DNA of 64,000 nucleotides, taken from assembly GCA_965242845.1 (NCBI GenBank), contig CBDETC010000002.1, positions 558,001-622,000 of the forward strand, given 5' to 3'. The DNA is from RHLJ01 sp965242845. Its GTDB lineage: Bacteria; Bacteroidota; Rhodothermia; Balneolales; Balneolaceae. Below, piece by piece: positions 18,340-26,936 of the stretch. The translations under genes and the position numbers were made by a program. Below the pieces are notes generated by a model that was not told the origin of the DNA, made no database searches, and was given only the letters and a program-made list of their open reading frames with translations. Each line of letters opens with the position of its first letter. The stretch's first letter is position 1.

Positions 18340-18786
18340 ATGGCAAGATTTTTAACGAAAGAAGAAGAGAAAACCATTGTGGCTGCCATTAAGGAAGCTG
18401 AAAATAATACCTCGGGTGAAGTTCGGGTACATATTGAGGATCGTTGTAAAGCGGATGATGCCATTACCAGGGCTAAGGAAGTTTTTGCTGACTTAAACAT
18501 GCATGAAACCGAGCTCAAGAATGGAGTAATTATCTATATCGCTACGAAAGATCATAAAATGGCTATTTGGGGAGATGAAGGTATTCATGAAAAAGTTGGC
18601 CAAGATTTCTGGAATAGTGAAATCGAGCTTATGAAGAAATATTTCCAGGCTGATGATTATGAAAGTGGACTAAGAGACGCAATTTTATTAGTAGGGCAAA
18701 AACTAAGAGAGTTCTTCCCTTATCAGTCGGATGATGTAAATGAACTGGACGATGAAATTAGTTATGGAGAGAATGGAGATGCGTAG
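18340..18786 (+). CDS. TPM domain protein, cytoplasmic type
   Basis: A 148-residue protein with a TPM-type domain (TSGEVRVHIEDRC, GVIIYIATKDHKMAIWGDEGI, GQDFW). It has no signal peptide or clear membrane helix, unlike its neighbour. TPM domains are reported as phosphatase-like in plants (TLP18.3); in bacteria the function is open. The end overlaps the start of the second TPM gene by 8 bases, so translation is coupled. Confidence 0.85.
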   Translation: MARFLTKEEEKTIVAAIKEAENNTSGEVRVHIEDRCKADDAITRAKEVFADLNMHETELKNGVIIYIATKDHKMAIWGDEGIHEKVGQDFWNSEIELMKKYFQADDYESGLRDAILLVGQKLREFFPYQSDDVNELDDEISYGENGDA

Positions 18787-19585
18787 ATTTTTAACAATCA
18801 TTTTATTGCTTGGGGTACAAAGTTCATTATGGGCTCAAAATTTTGACTTCCTCCCAGACCAGCCTTCCGGGATGGTCAATGACTACGCTAATATGCTTAC
18901 CAGCTCTGAAGAGCGCACTCTTGAACAAAAGCTAATCAACTATCGGGATACTACTACGAATGTAATTTCCATAGCTATCATTGAATCCCTACAAGGAAAC
19001 TCAATTGAAGAAGTGGCAGGAGAATTAGCCAACAGTTGGAGAATGTGGGAAGGTGAGCGGTACAACGGTGTACTTATTTTAATTTCTGAAGGAGATCGCC
19101 AGATTCGTATAGAAGTTGGCTATGGCCTGGAAGGAGCTATTCCTGATGCGATGGCTAATCGGATCATAAATGAAATTATTACTCCAAGCTTTCGAAACCA
19201 GGATGTTTATGGAGGACTTGATCGCGCAACCAACGCCCTAATTCAATTAGCCTCTGGTGAGTTCGAGGGAACCCCGGAAGGTCTCCGAAGCTCTGAAGGA
19301 GGTGGAGGTATCCCAATTGATGTAATCATCATCATTATTGTGATTATCATTTTCCTGATCTCAAAAGGTGGCCGTGGAGGCAGAGGTCGAAGACGTACAT
19401 TTGGTCCCGATGATGTAGTCGAAGCCATATTCTGGAGTACGCTTTTTAACGGCGGCGGAAGAAACCGTGGTGGTGGATCATTTGGTGGCGGAGGCAGCTT
19501 CGGAGGCGGAGGTGGTGGCTTCGGCGGATTTAGTGGAGGCGGCGGTTTCGGCTTTGGTGGTGGTGGAGCCAGCGGCGGCTGGTAG
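18779..19585 (+). CDS. TPM domain protein, exported, with Gly-rich tail
   Basis: The ATG at 18779 is chosen because GGAGAG (18766-18771) sits seven bases before it and the protein then opens with a normal signal peptide (MRRFLTIILLLGVQSSLWAQ); the open frame extends 13 codons further upstream. The 268 residues hold a TPM domain (SGMVNDYANMLTSSEE, VLILISEGDRQIRIEVGYG), one membrane helix (VIIIIIVIIIFLI) and a C-terminal tail made largely of glycine with phenylalanine and serine. This layout is typical of YgcG-like TPM proteins that accompany LemA. Function unknown. Confidence 0.88.
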   Translation: MRRFLTIILLLGVQSSLWAQNFDFLPDQPSGMVNDYANMLTSSEERTLEQKLINYRDTTTNVISIAIIESLQGNSIEEVAGELANSWRMWEGERYNGVLILISEGDRQIRIEVGYGLEGAIPDAMANRIINEIITPSFRNQDVYGGLDRATNALIQLASGEFEGTPEGLRSSEGGGGIPIDVIIIIIVIIIFLISKGGRGGRGRRRTFGPDDVVEAIFWSTLFNGGGRNRGGGSFGGGGSFGGGGGGFGGFSGGGGFGFGGGGASGGW

Positions 19586-19599
19586 ATATAAATTGAAAA

Positions 19600-19624
19600 C
19601 CCGGGGAGTTTCACCTCACCCGGG
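19600..19624. terminator. GC-rich hairpin after the TPM genes
   Basis: CCCGGGGAG (19600-19608) pairs with CTCACCCGGG (19615-19624) with one bulged base. It lies between the convergent TPM and fadE genes. T-rich sequence follows only about 10 bases later, so termination is plausible but not certain. Confidence 0.4.
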
Positions 19625-19668
19625 CGTCGTCAAGTTTTTATCTTCGAACTACTATAAACACTATCTGT

Positions 19669-22161
19669 TTATACTGATTGAATTACCTCTGATGAAGTCA
19701 GCCCTTTTCCGCTTGTTGCGTTTGGAGTTTCGTTCATGTATTCCTCAAGAGTAAACTCATCCACCTGGATGGCATCGTTTCTGGCTTCTTCAGCCTTCTT
19801 AGCCAGTTTTGCTTCTTCCTGAGTAATAATCTCCTTTTTGAATGCCAGACTTATTAGTTCTGTCAACGGAGCTTTAGGAAGTTCTTTTTTCTTCATAGCC
19901 ACATATAACTTCTTATATACCGGCTCTGCTTCAGTAATCAGGTTTAGAGCATTCTCATACCTTCCGATGGCCTGCTCAGGGTCTTTCGGAACGTAAATTC
20001 CATCTGTGATGCGATCTCTCTGGTCTCCAACAACTTGTATCGCAGAAGCAACCTTGTGACCAAGATCGTCAGAAGGATACGTTCCAATTGGATTTAACCT
20101 GGACCATACACCAGCCAATCTAAAGACCCAGCTTAACCCCGGAACTTTGATTTCTTTCAAAATACCCTCGAAGGCAACCTGGATTCTATAGAAGATGTAC
20201 TCCATCGCCCATTTAAAGAACGCTTCATCTTCTTTTCTTCTTCCTTCAGCTTCGAATCGTTTGAGTGTTGCAGCAGCTAAGTACATATGGCTGAGTATGT
20301 CGGCATATCTACCAGCAATTTTCTCTTTCATCTTTAGTGCACCGCCGTATGATCCCAGAGCAATGTCAGCAAAGAAAGCGAACGATGCCGAAGCCCATGC
20401 CAACCTTCTGAAATACTTAGAAGCTGGTCCACTTACCGGTGAACTTGCCAAAGCTCCTCTCGTGATACTCAATACAAAAGCACGTGCTTTGTTTCGTCCA
20501 ACATGACCAATATGTCTCCAGAAGTTATCGTCAAAGCCTTTCACATCACCTTCAGTAAGAGCTTTGATTTCGTTGAGTGCATAAGGGTGGCATCGTATCG
20601 CTCCCTGACCGAATATCATTAACGTTCGCGTCAGGATATTTGCACCTTCTACGGTTATTGCGATTGGTAATGAGATATATCCATTAGCAAATATATTTCT
20701 GGGGCCTCTTGAAATTCCGGCTCCACCTACAATATCCATTCCATCGTTTACAATTTCACGCATTAGCTCTGTGAAATTATATTTCATAATAGCAGTAACT
20801 ACTGCAGGTTTTGCTCCCTGGTCGAGACCACCTGTAGTGTATCTTCGTGCCGCTTCCATGAAATAGGTATAGCCGCCAATGCGAGCCATTGGTTCTTCGA
20901 TACCTTCAAACTTCCCAATATTGAGGCCGAATTGCTTTCTAATCATTGCATAAGCACCTACAACACGAGTTGCCATTTTTGCTCCACCTAGACTTTGCGC
21001 CGGTAGAGAAATTCCACGTCCAACGGCTAATGACTCCATCAGCATTCGCCAGCCATTTCCTGCACCTTCCTTACCACCAATGATGGCATCAATAGGAACA
21101 ATTACATCATGGCCGTGAGTTGGGCAGTTGTAAAATGGCACTCCTAACGGATCGTGGCGCTTACCTAGCACAACACCTTTTGTATCAGACGGAACTAACG
21201 CACAGGTAATGCCTAAATCTTCTCCTTTGCCAAGCAGATTTTCCGGATCTTTAAGCTTGAAAGCCAAGCCCAATACTGTGGATATTGCAGCCAGCGTTAT
21301 ATATCGCTTGTTCCAGTTTAGCTTCAGGTAAAGCTGACCATCTTCTCCTTTAAATACCTCTCCTTCCGAGGTCATCCCCCCTGCATCTGAACCTGCATTT
21401 GGTTCAGTAAGCGCAAAACAAGGCATTTCAACACCTGCTGCAAGACGGGGCAGATAATATTCTTTTTGCTTTTCGGTTCCGTAATGCATCAATAGTTCAG
21501 CAGGACCAAGTGAGTTTGGTACCATTACCGTAGTTGCCAAAGGACCACATCGGGAGCCTAGTTTAGCTACAATAGCACTATGAGCGGTTGCTGAAAACTC
21601 ATGCCCACCAAATTTCTTAGGAATAATCAGGCCAAAGAAGCCTTCCTTTCTCATGTATTCCCAGGCATCCTCATTAAAATCTTTCTTTACGAATACATCC
21701 CAGTCATTCACCATCCCGCAAAGCGCTTCCACCTGGTTATCTAAAAAATCCTGCTCGTCTTTTGTTAACTCAGGATAGGGTTCTTCCAATACTCTTTTGA
21801 AGTTGGGCTTCCCGGAAAAGAGTTCTCCTTCTACCCAAACGGTACCTGCATCAATAGCGGTTTGCTCGGTTTCCGAGATGGTAGGCAGAAAGTTGAGAAC
21901 GTCCAGCAGTTTCATAATAGGACCACTCAGTAATGCCCTTCTTACAGGCTTCACATTAAATAGTACTACTAAAGCGGAATAAGTGATATACAGCCAGTTT
22001 GGGGCATCCAGCCCTGCTAAGCCCGCATAGCCTGCAATCGCCCATAACCAAAGAGGAGCACCGGTGTAAGCAAAAATAACAGCTATTAAAATGGCTGAGC
22101 TAACAGAAGCCCAAATAGGTACTTCATACAAAAATCCTAGAAAGTCAGTTAATGCTTCCAT
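19669..22161 (-). CDS. fadE: Acyl-CoA dehydrogenase, FadE type
   Basis: An 830-residue enzyme of the long FadE class, catalysing the first step of fatty-acid beta-oxidation. Two or three hydrophobic helices occupy residues about 15-75. The acyl-CoA dehydrogenase core follows, with CFALTEPNAGSDAGG (substrate and FAD region) and a middle domain with GRGISLPAQSLGG. A DUF1974-type C-terminal region completes it. The length matches E. coli FadE (about 815) rather than ordinary 380-residue acyl-CoA dehydrogenases. It follows the TetR gene by 9 bases and is probably regulated by it. Confidence 0.92.
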   Translation of the reverse strand: MEALTDFLGFLYEVPIWASVSSAILIAVIFAYTGAPLWLWAIAGYAGLAGLDAPNWLYITYSALVVLFNVKPVRRALLSGPIMKLLDVLNFLPTISETEQTAIDAGTVWVEGELFSGKPNFKRVLEEPYPELTKDEQDFLDNQVEALCGMVNDWDVFVKKDFNEDAWEYMRKEGFFGLIIPKKFGGHEFSATAHSAIVAKLGSRCGPLATTVMVPNSLGPAELLMHYGTEKQKEYYLPRLAAGVEMPCFALTEPNAGSDAGGMTSEGEVFKGEDGQLYLKLNWNKRYITLAAISTVLGLAFKLKDPENLLGKGEDLGITCALVPSDTKGVVLGKRHDPLGVPFYNCPTHGHDVIVPIDAIIGGKEGAGNGWRMLMESLAVGRGISLPAQSLGGAKMATRVVGAYAMIRKQFGLNIGKFEGIEEPMARIGGYTYFMEAARRYTTGGLDQGAKPAVVTAIMKYNFTELMREIVNDGMDIVGGAGISRGPRNIFANGYISLPIAITVEGANILTRTLMIFGQGAIRCHPYALNEIKALTEGDVKGFDDNFWRHIGHVGRNKARAFVLSITRGALASSPVSGPASKYFRRLAWASASFAFFADIALGSYGGALKMKEKIAGRYADILSHMYLAAATLKRFEAEGRRKEDEAFFKWAMEYIFYRIQVAFEGILKEIKVPGLSWVFRLAGVWSRLNPIGTYPSDDLGHKVASAIQVVGDQRDRITDGIYVPKDPEQAIGRYENALNLITEAEPVYKKLYVAMKKKELPKAPLTELISLAFKKEIITQEEAKLAKKAEEARNDAIQVDEFTLEEYMNETPNATSGKGLTSSEVIQSV

Positions 22162-22170
22162 AACACATGG

Positions 22171-22773
22171 TTAAGTAGTTGTGGTTCGAACCAGGAACCC
22201 CTGTACAATGTGCTCGAGAGATTCCTCTAAGAATTTTTCACGATCAATACGACTGTCCAACCGCTGATTTAGAATAACTGCAATAACGCCATGCAGCTGC
22301 GCCCAGATAGAATATGCTGTGATAAGAGGCTCATCCAATTCCATGATGTCCTCGTCAATTCCTTTAAGAATTACAGACTCTAATAGGGCATATACCTTTC
22401 GAATCTTCCTGAATTTTTCCTTGGGATACTTGGCAATACTATTAGGCTGCACAGTGAAAATCATCTGATACTTTTCAGGATTAGATAACGCAAAGTCAGC
22501 ATAGGTTCGGATGATAGTTTCAAACTTATCGATGGTTGAGGTGTGCTGATCAGCACTTTCCATAATAGCCTGAATCAATTCATCCGCTGATTCCTCGATA
22601 AGCGTATGAATAAGATCATCTTTATTCTCGAAGTGGAGATAAATGCTGGTAGCAGTAACTCCTACTTCTTTCGCAATTTTGCGCATTGATAATGAAGCAT
22701 GACCCTCTGTGTAAACATAGTGCCTGCTTATTTCAAGAATTCGATCTCGTAAGGAAAGTGCTTTGTCGCTCAT
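22171..22773 (-). CDS. TetR family regulator
   Basis: A 200-residue repressor-type protein. The N-terminal helix-turn-helix (residues about 20-60) includes SLSRMK-like SMRKIAKEVGVTATSIYLHFENKDDLI, a standard TetR recognition region; the rest is the ligand-binding helical domain. The gene lies directly ahead of fadE and behind two overlapping perfect palindromes, so it most likely represses itself and fadE and responds to an acyl-CoA. It resembles FadR-type TetR regulators in context; the ligand is inferred. Confidence 0.88.
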   Translation of the reverse strand: MSDKALSLRDRILEISRHYVYTEGHASLSMRKIAKEVGVTATSIYLHFENKDDLIHTLIEESADELIQAIMESADQHTSTIDKFETIIRTYADFALSNPEKYQMIFTVQPNSIAKYPKEKFRKIRKVYALLESVILKGIDEDIMELDEPLITAYSIWAQLHGVIAVILNQRLDSRIDREKFLEESLEHIVQGFLVRTTTT

Positions 22774-22780
22774 ATCTTAG

Positions 22781-22808
22781 GTTAACAGTGTTAACTTGAC
22801 CAAGTTAA
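22781..22808 (-). promoter_or_regulatory. Overlapping palindromic operators before tetR-fadE
   Basis: GTTAACAGTGTTAAC (22781-22795) is a perfect palindrome around a single central base. TTAACTTGACCAAGTTAA (22791-22808) is a perfect 8-2-8 palindrome that shares five bases with the first. They begin 8 bases upstream of the TetR start codon. Two tandem sites for a dimeric repressor are the simplest reading. Confidence 0.75.
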
Positions 22809-22978
22809 TCAGTTTCGGGAGAAAATCAATATTGGGTAATAAAGAATTTACTGAAGAGAAAAGGAAATAAAACGTGCTGTTTTTTCTTCTTTTCCTTGAA
22901 TTTCTTTTCCCTCGTTTTTACTTCTTTTTGAAGCATTAGATGTGAGAGCTTTTAACTTATGCCTTCAACCCCGGACAA

Positions 22979-23923
22979 ATGCGAATATTCAACCTTTTCA
23001 AAGCTTTCCTACTATTATTAGTAATAATGACCTTTTCCCAGAAAGCACATGCTCATCCCTGGGGCGGCCTGGTTATTGATGCTGAAGGTAACTTGTATTT
23101 CACCTTCATTTGCCCCTTTGTAGATGATGATCATTATGCCTGTGTTTGGAAAATTGATACGAACCAGGAACTTTCTGAGGTGTTGAAATCTCGTCGTTCG
23201 CCGAGTGATATAGTGTTGAGTCGAAATCCTGATAAAATTATTTATGCAGCCGAAAGAAATGGTTTCAATCCGAATTTCACTAACACCTTGTGGTTGATTG
23301 AAGATTCTGATACATCAGTGCTAATCCCTTCAAATACAAATCAGGAAGCATTTTTTATCCAAACCTATACCGTATCAAATGATGGAACCATTTTCTTTGC
23401 GAGGGAAAATTCTATTTACAAAAGAGACTCTACTAACACAGTTACCGAAGTAACACTGAGTAGAGATTTAGGTCGCATTAGCTTATTGAGAATCACACCA
23501 GATGGCTCGTTATATATCCTGGTTGGTGGTGATCTTTATATCAAAAAAGGAGAAGAGCTTACCGTTCTAGCAACCGGTCTCAGAGATGAGAACCCTGAAA
23601 ACCTGCCCTTCCGGGGAGGAAATATCTTCTTTGATATGGCAGTAGATGACTCTAACAATGTGTACCTGGCTTATTACGGAAACAGAGAGATCATCCGAGT
23701 TTCTTCATCAGGAGAAGTTGAAGGCTTTTTGGAATCTCAAGCACCATGGTCTCCACATGGAATTGATATTTTTAATGGCGAAGTATATGTACTCGAATCT
23801 ACTCTCGGTGATGGAAAGTGGTGGAAGTTTTGGAAATGGGGCGACACTGAGATTATCCCAAGAGTGAGGAAAGTGGGCGCAGATGGGAATGTGTCTGTTG
23901 TCTTTCAGTATGATGGAGATTAA
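22979..23923 (+). CDS. Secreted beta-propeller-like protein
   Basis: A 314-residue protein with a signal peptide (MRIFNLFKAFLLLLVIM, cleavage near QKAHA). The mature part carries repeated motifs of the NHL/SMP-30 propeller kind: GLVIDAEGNLYFTF, VSNDGTIFFAREN, ITPDGSLYILVGG and VDDSNNVYLAYYG. No catalytic residues are recognisable. It is divergent from tetR and overlaps the end of trmB by 4 bases tail to tail. Function unknown. Confidence 0.65.
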   Translation: MRIFNLFKAFLLLLVIMTFSQKAHAHPWGGLVIDAEGNLYFTFICPFVDDDHYACVWKIDTNQELSEVLKSRRSPSDIVLSRNPDKIIYAAERNGFNPNFTNTLWLIEDSDTSVLIPSNTNQEAFFIQTYTVSNDGTIFFARENSIYKRDSTNTVTEVTLSRDLGRISLLRITPDGSLYILVGGDLYIKKGEELTVLATGLRDENPENLPFRGGNIFFDMAVDDSNNVYLAYYGNREIIRVSSSGEVEGFLESQAPWSPHGIDIFNGEVYVLESTLGDGKWWKFWKWGDTEIIPRVRKVGADGNVSVVFQYDGD

Positions 23924-24576
23924 TCCAGACTGAAAGAAAGAAAGCGGATCGTTCTCCCTCTTTTGATATGCAAGCCCTCATAATAGGTTTGGATACTCAG
24001 CTCAGGGTCATCCGGGCATTCTTTATAAACATCAGCCACATCCCGATGAAGAATTAAATTCTCCTCCTCAATCACCTTTTTGGTAAACTCATAAAGTTCA
24101 GGGCTGTCTGTTTTTAGATTGATGGTAGCTCCTTTTGTAAGCAACGGCCGATAGAGCTCAAGGAATTTCGGAGAGGTTAATTTCTTGCGATCTTTTTTGA
24201 GCTGCGGATCAGGAAAGATGATCCAGATTTCAGAGACTTCTTTTTCTGTAAAAAACTGATCCAAATGATCAATAAAAGCTCTAAAGAACCGAACGTTATC
24301 TAACCCGAGATCAAGGGCTTTTTGAGCCCCCACCCACATCCGGTTACCCTTTATATCAAAACCGACGTAGTTTTTTTGTGGATGAAGCTGTCCCAGACCA
24401 ATGGAATATTCCCCCTTTCCACATGCCAGTTCTAACACAATGGGATTGTCGTTCTTAAATATCTCAGAGTTCCAGCTTCCCTTTGGAAAAGGGTTCTTGC
24501 TGTTATAATCATGCCAGTCGAACGTATTATCGAACGTCCGGATTTCTTCCATCCTTTGTTCTTTGATCTTTGGCAT
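23920..24576 (-). CDS. trmB: tRNA (guanine-N7-)-methyltransferase
   Basis: A 218-residue SAM-dependent methyltransferase that modifies G46 of tRNAs. The SAM-binding motif is LELACGKGEYSIGL, followed by YVGFDIKGNRMW, FRAFIDHLDQFF and the family hallmark IWIIFPDPQLKKD (FPDP-x-x-K). C-terminal residues SIQTYYEG match the conserved T-x-Y/F-E end. It is followed in the opposite strand's direction by no partner; pdxH lies 10 bases upstream on the same strand. Confidence 0.95.
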   Translation of the reverse strand: MPKIKEQRMEEIRTFDNTFDWHDYNSKNPFPKGSWNSEIFKNDNPIVLELACGKGEYSIGLGQLHPQKNYVGFDIKGNRMWVGAQKALDLGLDNVRFFRAFIDHLDQFFTEKEVSEIWIIFPDPQLKKDRKKLTSPKFLELYRPLLTKGATINLKTDSPELYEFTKKVIEEENLILHRDVADVYKECPDDPELSIQTYYEGLHIKRGRTIRFLSFSLD

Positions 24577-24586
24577 AACTAACGAG

Positions 24587-25225
24587 TTAAGGAGACAACC
24601 GTTTGATTATCCAGTTTCCTTTTTCTTTGGTATAACTGATTCGATCATGCAAGCGGCTCTGTCTCCCCTGCCAGAACTCAAAATAGCATGGAGAGATAAG
24701 GTATCCTCCCCAATAGTCAGGCATTTGGATTTCCTTATCAGCATACTCCTTTTGAAGTTCTTCGAACTTTTGTTCCAGGGCATTTCGATCCGGTAATTCC
24801 ATACTTTGGTGTGAAGCCAGAGCTCCCAACTGGCTCATCTTTGGCCTGGATCTGAAATAGGCCTCGCTCTCTTCTTTAGAGATTTTGGAAACCTCTCCCT
24901 CAATACGCACCTGGCGTTCCAGCTCTTTCCAGAAGAAACAGCAGGAAGCATAAGGGTTGCTTGCCAATTCCCCGCCTTTGCTGCTTTCATAGTTGGTGAA
25001 GAAGGTAAAGCCCTTCTCATCAAATCCTTTTAGGAGCACAATCCGGTTATGCGGCCTGGTTAGGAAATCCAAGGTAGCTAAGGACATCGCATTGGGCTCC
25101 AGGATATCGGCTTCCACCGCCTGGTCAAACCATAATCGAAATTGATTGAAAGGACTGGAATCTACTTCTTTTTCATCCAGCACATTTTGGGAGTATTCTC
25201 TTCGTAAATCCTGGATATTTGCCAT
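24587..25225 (-). CDS. pdxH: Pyridoxamine 5'-phosphate oxidase
   Basis: A 212-residue FMN enzyme that makes pyridoxal 5'-phosphate. Visible family features include NRIVLLKGFDEKGFTFFTNYES, CCFFWKELERQVRIEGEV, YFRSRPKMSQLGALASHQS and the C-terminal signature FEFWQGRQSRLHDR with WIIKRLSP end. The length is standard. It is encoded in a minus-strand run thioredoxin-pdxH-trmB with 2 and 10 base gaps, likely one transcript. Confidence 0.95.
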   Translation of the reverse strand: MANIQDLRREYSQNVLDEKEVDSSPFNQFRLWFDQAVEADILEPNAMSLATLDFLTRPHNRIVLLKGFDEKGFTFFTNYESSKGGELASNPYASCCFFWKELERQVRIEGEVSKISKEESEAYFRSRPKMSQLGALASHQSMELPDRNALEQKFEELQKEYADKEIQMPDYWGGYLISPCYFEFWQGRQSRLHDRISYTKEKGNWIIKRLSP

Positions 25226-25227
25226 TG

Positions 25228-25812
25228 TTATATTCCGAAATAATCAGGCGCGTTGCCTGCTTTCCATTTAATATTACATCCAATACTTGGAATTTGAGGT
25301 GATACTGGCTCCTCTCCTTCCATTAATGCTACAATCGCTCTTTCCAAGTCTTCACCGGTTACTTCCTGTCCGTTTCCAGGTCGACTTGAATCAAATTGTC
25401 CGCGATATACCAGCTTTTGATCTCCATCAAACAAATAGAAATCAGGAGTACATGCAGCTTCATAGAGTTTAGCTACTTCCTGGCTCTCATCATAGAGATA
25501 AGGAAATGGGTATCCTTCTTCCCGAACTACTTCCACCATTTTATCGGGAGCATCTGCTGGATAGTTTTCTACATCATTGGAGCTAATAGCCACAAAGCTA
25601 ATTCCTTGCTGGATATATTTGTTTGCTATTGCCACCAATTGCTTGTTTAGATGCTTTACAAAAGGACAGTGATTGCAAATAAAGCAAACTACCGTTCCCT
25701 TCGCCTTTTGAGCATAATTGTTAAAATTTAACGTCCCACCTGTCACAATGGGAAGAGTGAAATCCGGAGCTTGGGTATTAAGCTCCAACATTGTTGATTC
25801 AACTGCTGCCAT
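25228..25812 (-). CDS. Thioredoxin-like (AhpC/TSA) protein
   Basis: A 194-residue redoxin. It keeps FTLPIVTGGTLNF, then CFICNHCPFVKH, which carries the CxxC-like CNHC active-site pair, and ACTPDFYLFDGD with the cis-Pro region. Proteins with the CNHCPFVKH motif are annotated as thioredoxin family proteins of unknown partner. It is the first gene of the run with pdxH (2-base gap). The role is probably in thiol-disulfide exchange or peroxide reduction in the cytoplasm. Confidence 0.85.
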   Translation of the reverse strand: MAAVESTMLELNTQAPDFTLPIVTGGTLNFNNYAQKAKGTVVCFICNHCPFVKHLNKQLVAIANKYIQQGISFVAISSNDVENYPADAPDKMVEVVREEGYPFPYLYDESQEVAKLYEAACTPDFYLFDGDQKLVYRGQFDSSRPGNGQEVTGEDLERAIVALMEGEEPVSPQIPSIGCNIKWKAGNAPDYFGI

Positions 25813-26112
25813 GCCTTCTTGTTTATTTTATTTAATCATATCCTCTGGTCACAGAGAATACATGTCCTTGATGAATTTTTTGTGAAATGAAAATACGGCG
25901 AATGTGGAAGAGGGGAAAGGAGACAAATAAAAAAGCTTACCGAGTAATGCTGATCACTTTCTCGAAATTAAAGTAGAATTACTTTTAGTTACAGATCACA
26001 ATGTAACCGAAAATAAAAATGAATATACTCAAATGTATCAGATGTAGAATATTCGATTATGATAGCTGATTGTTCTTATGCAAAAATACAATCAAATATT
26101 ATATACTTTAGA
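25813..26112. other. 300-bp AT-rich intergenic interval
   Basis: No gene is supported. It becomes strongly AT-rich towards the unknown-gene block. A stretch at about 25937-25966 (GAGTAATGCTGATCACTTTC) resembles the right half of repeat copy B and may be a decayed copy. A short inverted repeat, AAAGTA-GAAT-TACTTT, lies near 25970. The promoter of the thioredoxin gene must be at the left edge. Confidence 0.5.
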
Positions 26113-26874
26113 TTATCTGCTATCATTATCTAATATTTCTTGTAATTTTATTCTGTAATATTCGGGCATCTTCCATGACAAATCTTGTAATATTGTAGTG
26201 TATACGGAAATCCACGAATCTGAATCCTCATCTATTAGTGAACCCCTGTATTCTCTCAGTAATCTGCTAATCTCAAATGCATTATGGAAACCTGAGTAAC
26301 TACGATCACTATTGATAAATGCTTGAATTGCATTATCCACATCTTTATCAAGTAAATGTTGAAATCCTTCATCTTCAAATTTCAATGCTTCTTCAGTGCT
26401 ATTGCTCGAGGAACCTAAACTGGAAGTAAATTGAGATAGTTGGAAAATAACTCCATTTAGTTCTGCACTAGCTGCTGTACTTACTGAATCATCTCCCTCG
26501 TTTTTTAATCGCGACAATTCAATCTGCTGGAGTTTTAAATTCTGATACTTTTGATAGTCATCAGAAATTGAATCTTTATACTCAGTCCATCTTTCACGAA
26601 GTTTCGATGAAGGGGTAACTAGAGAGAAATATTCAGCTAATTTCCAACGAACTTCGATATTATCCGCTTTTATAATTTCATCGACATACTCATCATAAGC
26701 TTGCATCTCCTGAATTGCTGCTGTGCGATCCTTGAACCCTGTATCTATAATGAGTGTTACAATAGCTATCCCTGCTGTACCTATAGCCCATTTTAAGAAA
26801 TTGAGCACCTCCTTGAATCGTTCGTTAGAGAGTCTCTTATTCTCCATTTCAAATTCATTTACTTCTTCATCCAT
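26113..26874 (-). CDS. Unknown membrane-anchored helical protein
   Basis: A 253-residue protein from ATG 26874. After a charged N-terminus, one membrane helix lies near residues 26-43 (WAIGTAGIAIVTLIID). The rest is predicted to be mostly helical and hydrophilic, with a TPR-like stretch (LLDKDVDNAIQAFINSDRS) in the C-terminal third. I do not recognise the family. Base composition is visibly more AT-rich than flanking genes, as in the next two genes. It follows the 26937 gene by 62 bases on the same strand. Confidence 0.6.
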   Translation of the reverse strand: MDEEVNEFEMENKRLSNERFKEVLNFLKWAIGTAGIAIVTLIIDTGFKDRTAAIQEMQAYDEYVDEIIKADNIEVRWKLAEYFSLVTPSSKLRERWTEYKDSISDDYQKYQNLKLQQIELSRLKNEGDDSVSTAASAELNGVIFQLSQFTSSLGSSSNSTEEALKFEDEGFQHLLDKDVDNAIQAFINSDRSYSGFHNAFEISRLLREYRGSLIDEDSDSWISVYTTILQDLSWKMPEYYRIKLQEILDNDSR

Positions 26875-26936
26875 AATCAACTTTTTAAAAATTACTAGCT
26901 AATACCTTACTGATCTATATTTGTATGTATCGTCAG

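Noticed and set aside
19243..19614. Proline-rich open frame antisense to the TPM gene
   Set aside because: The proline runs are simply the reverse complement of the glycine codons of the TPM protein's tail.
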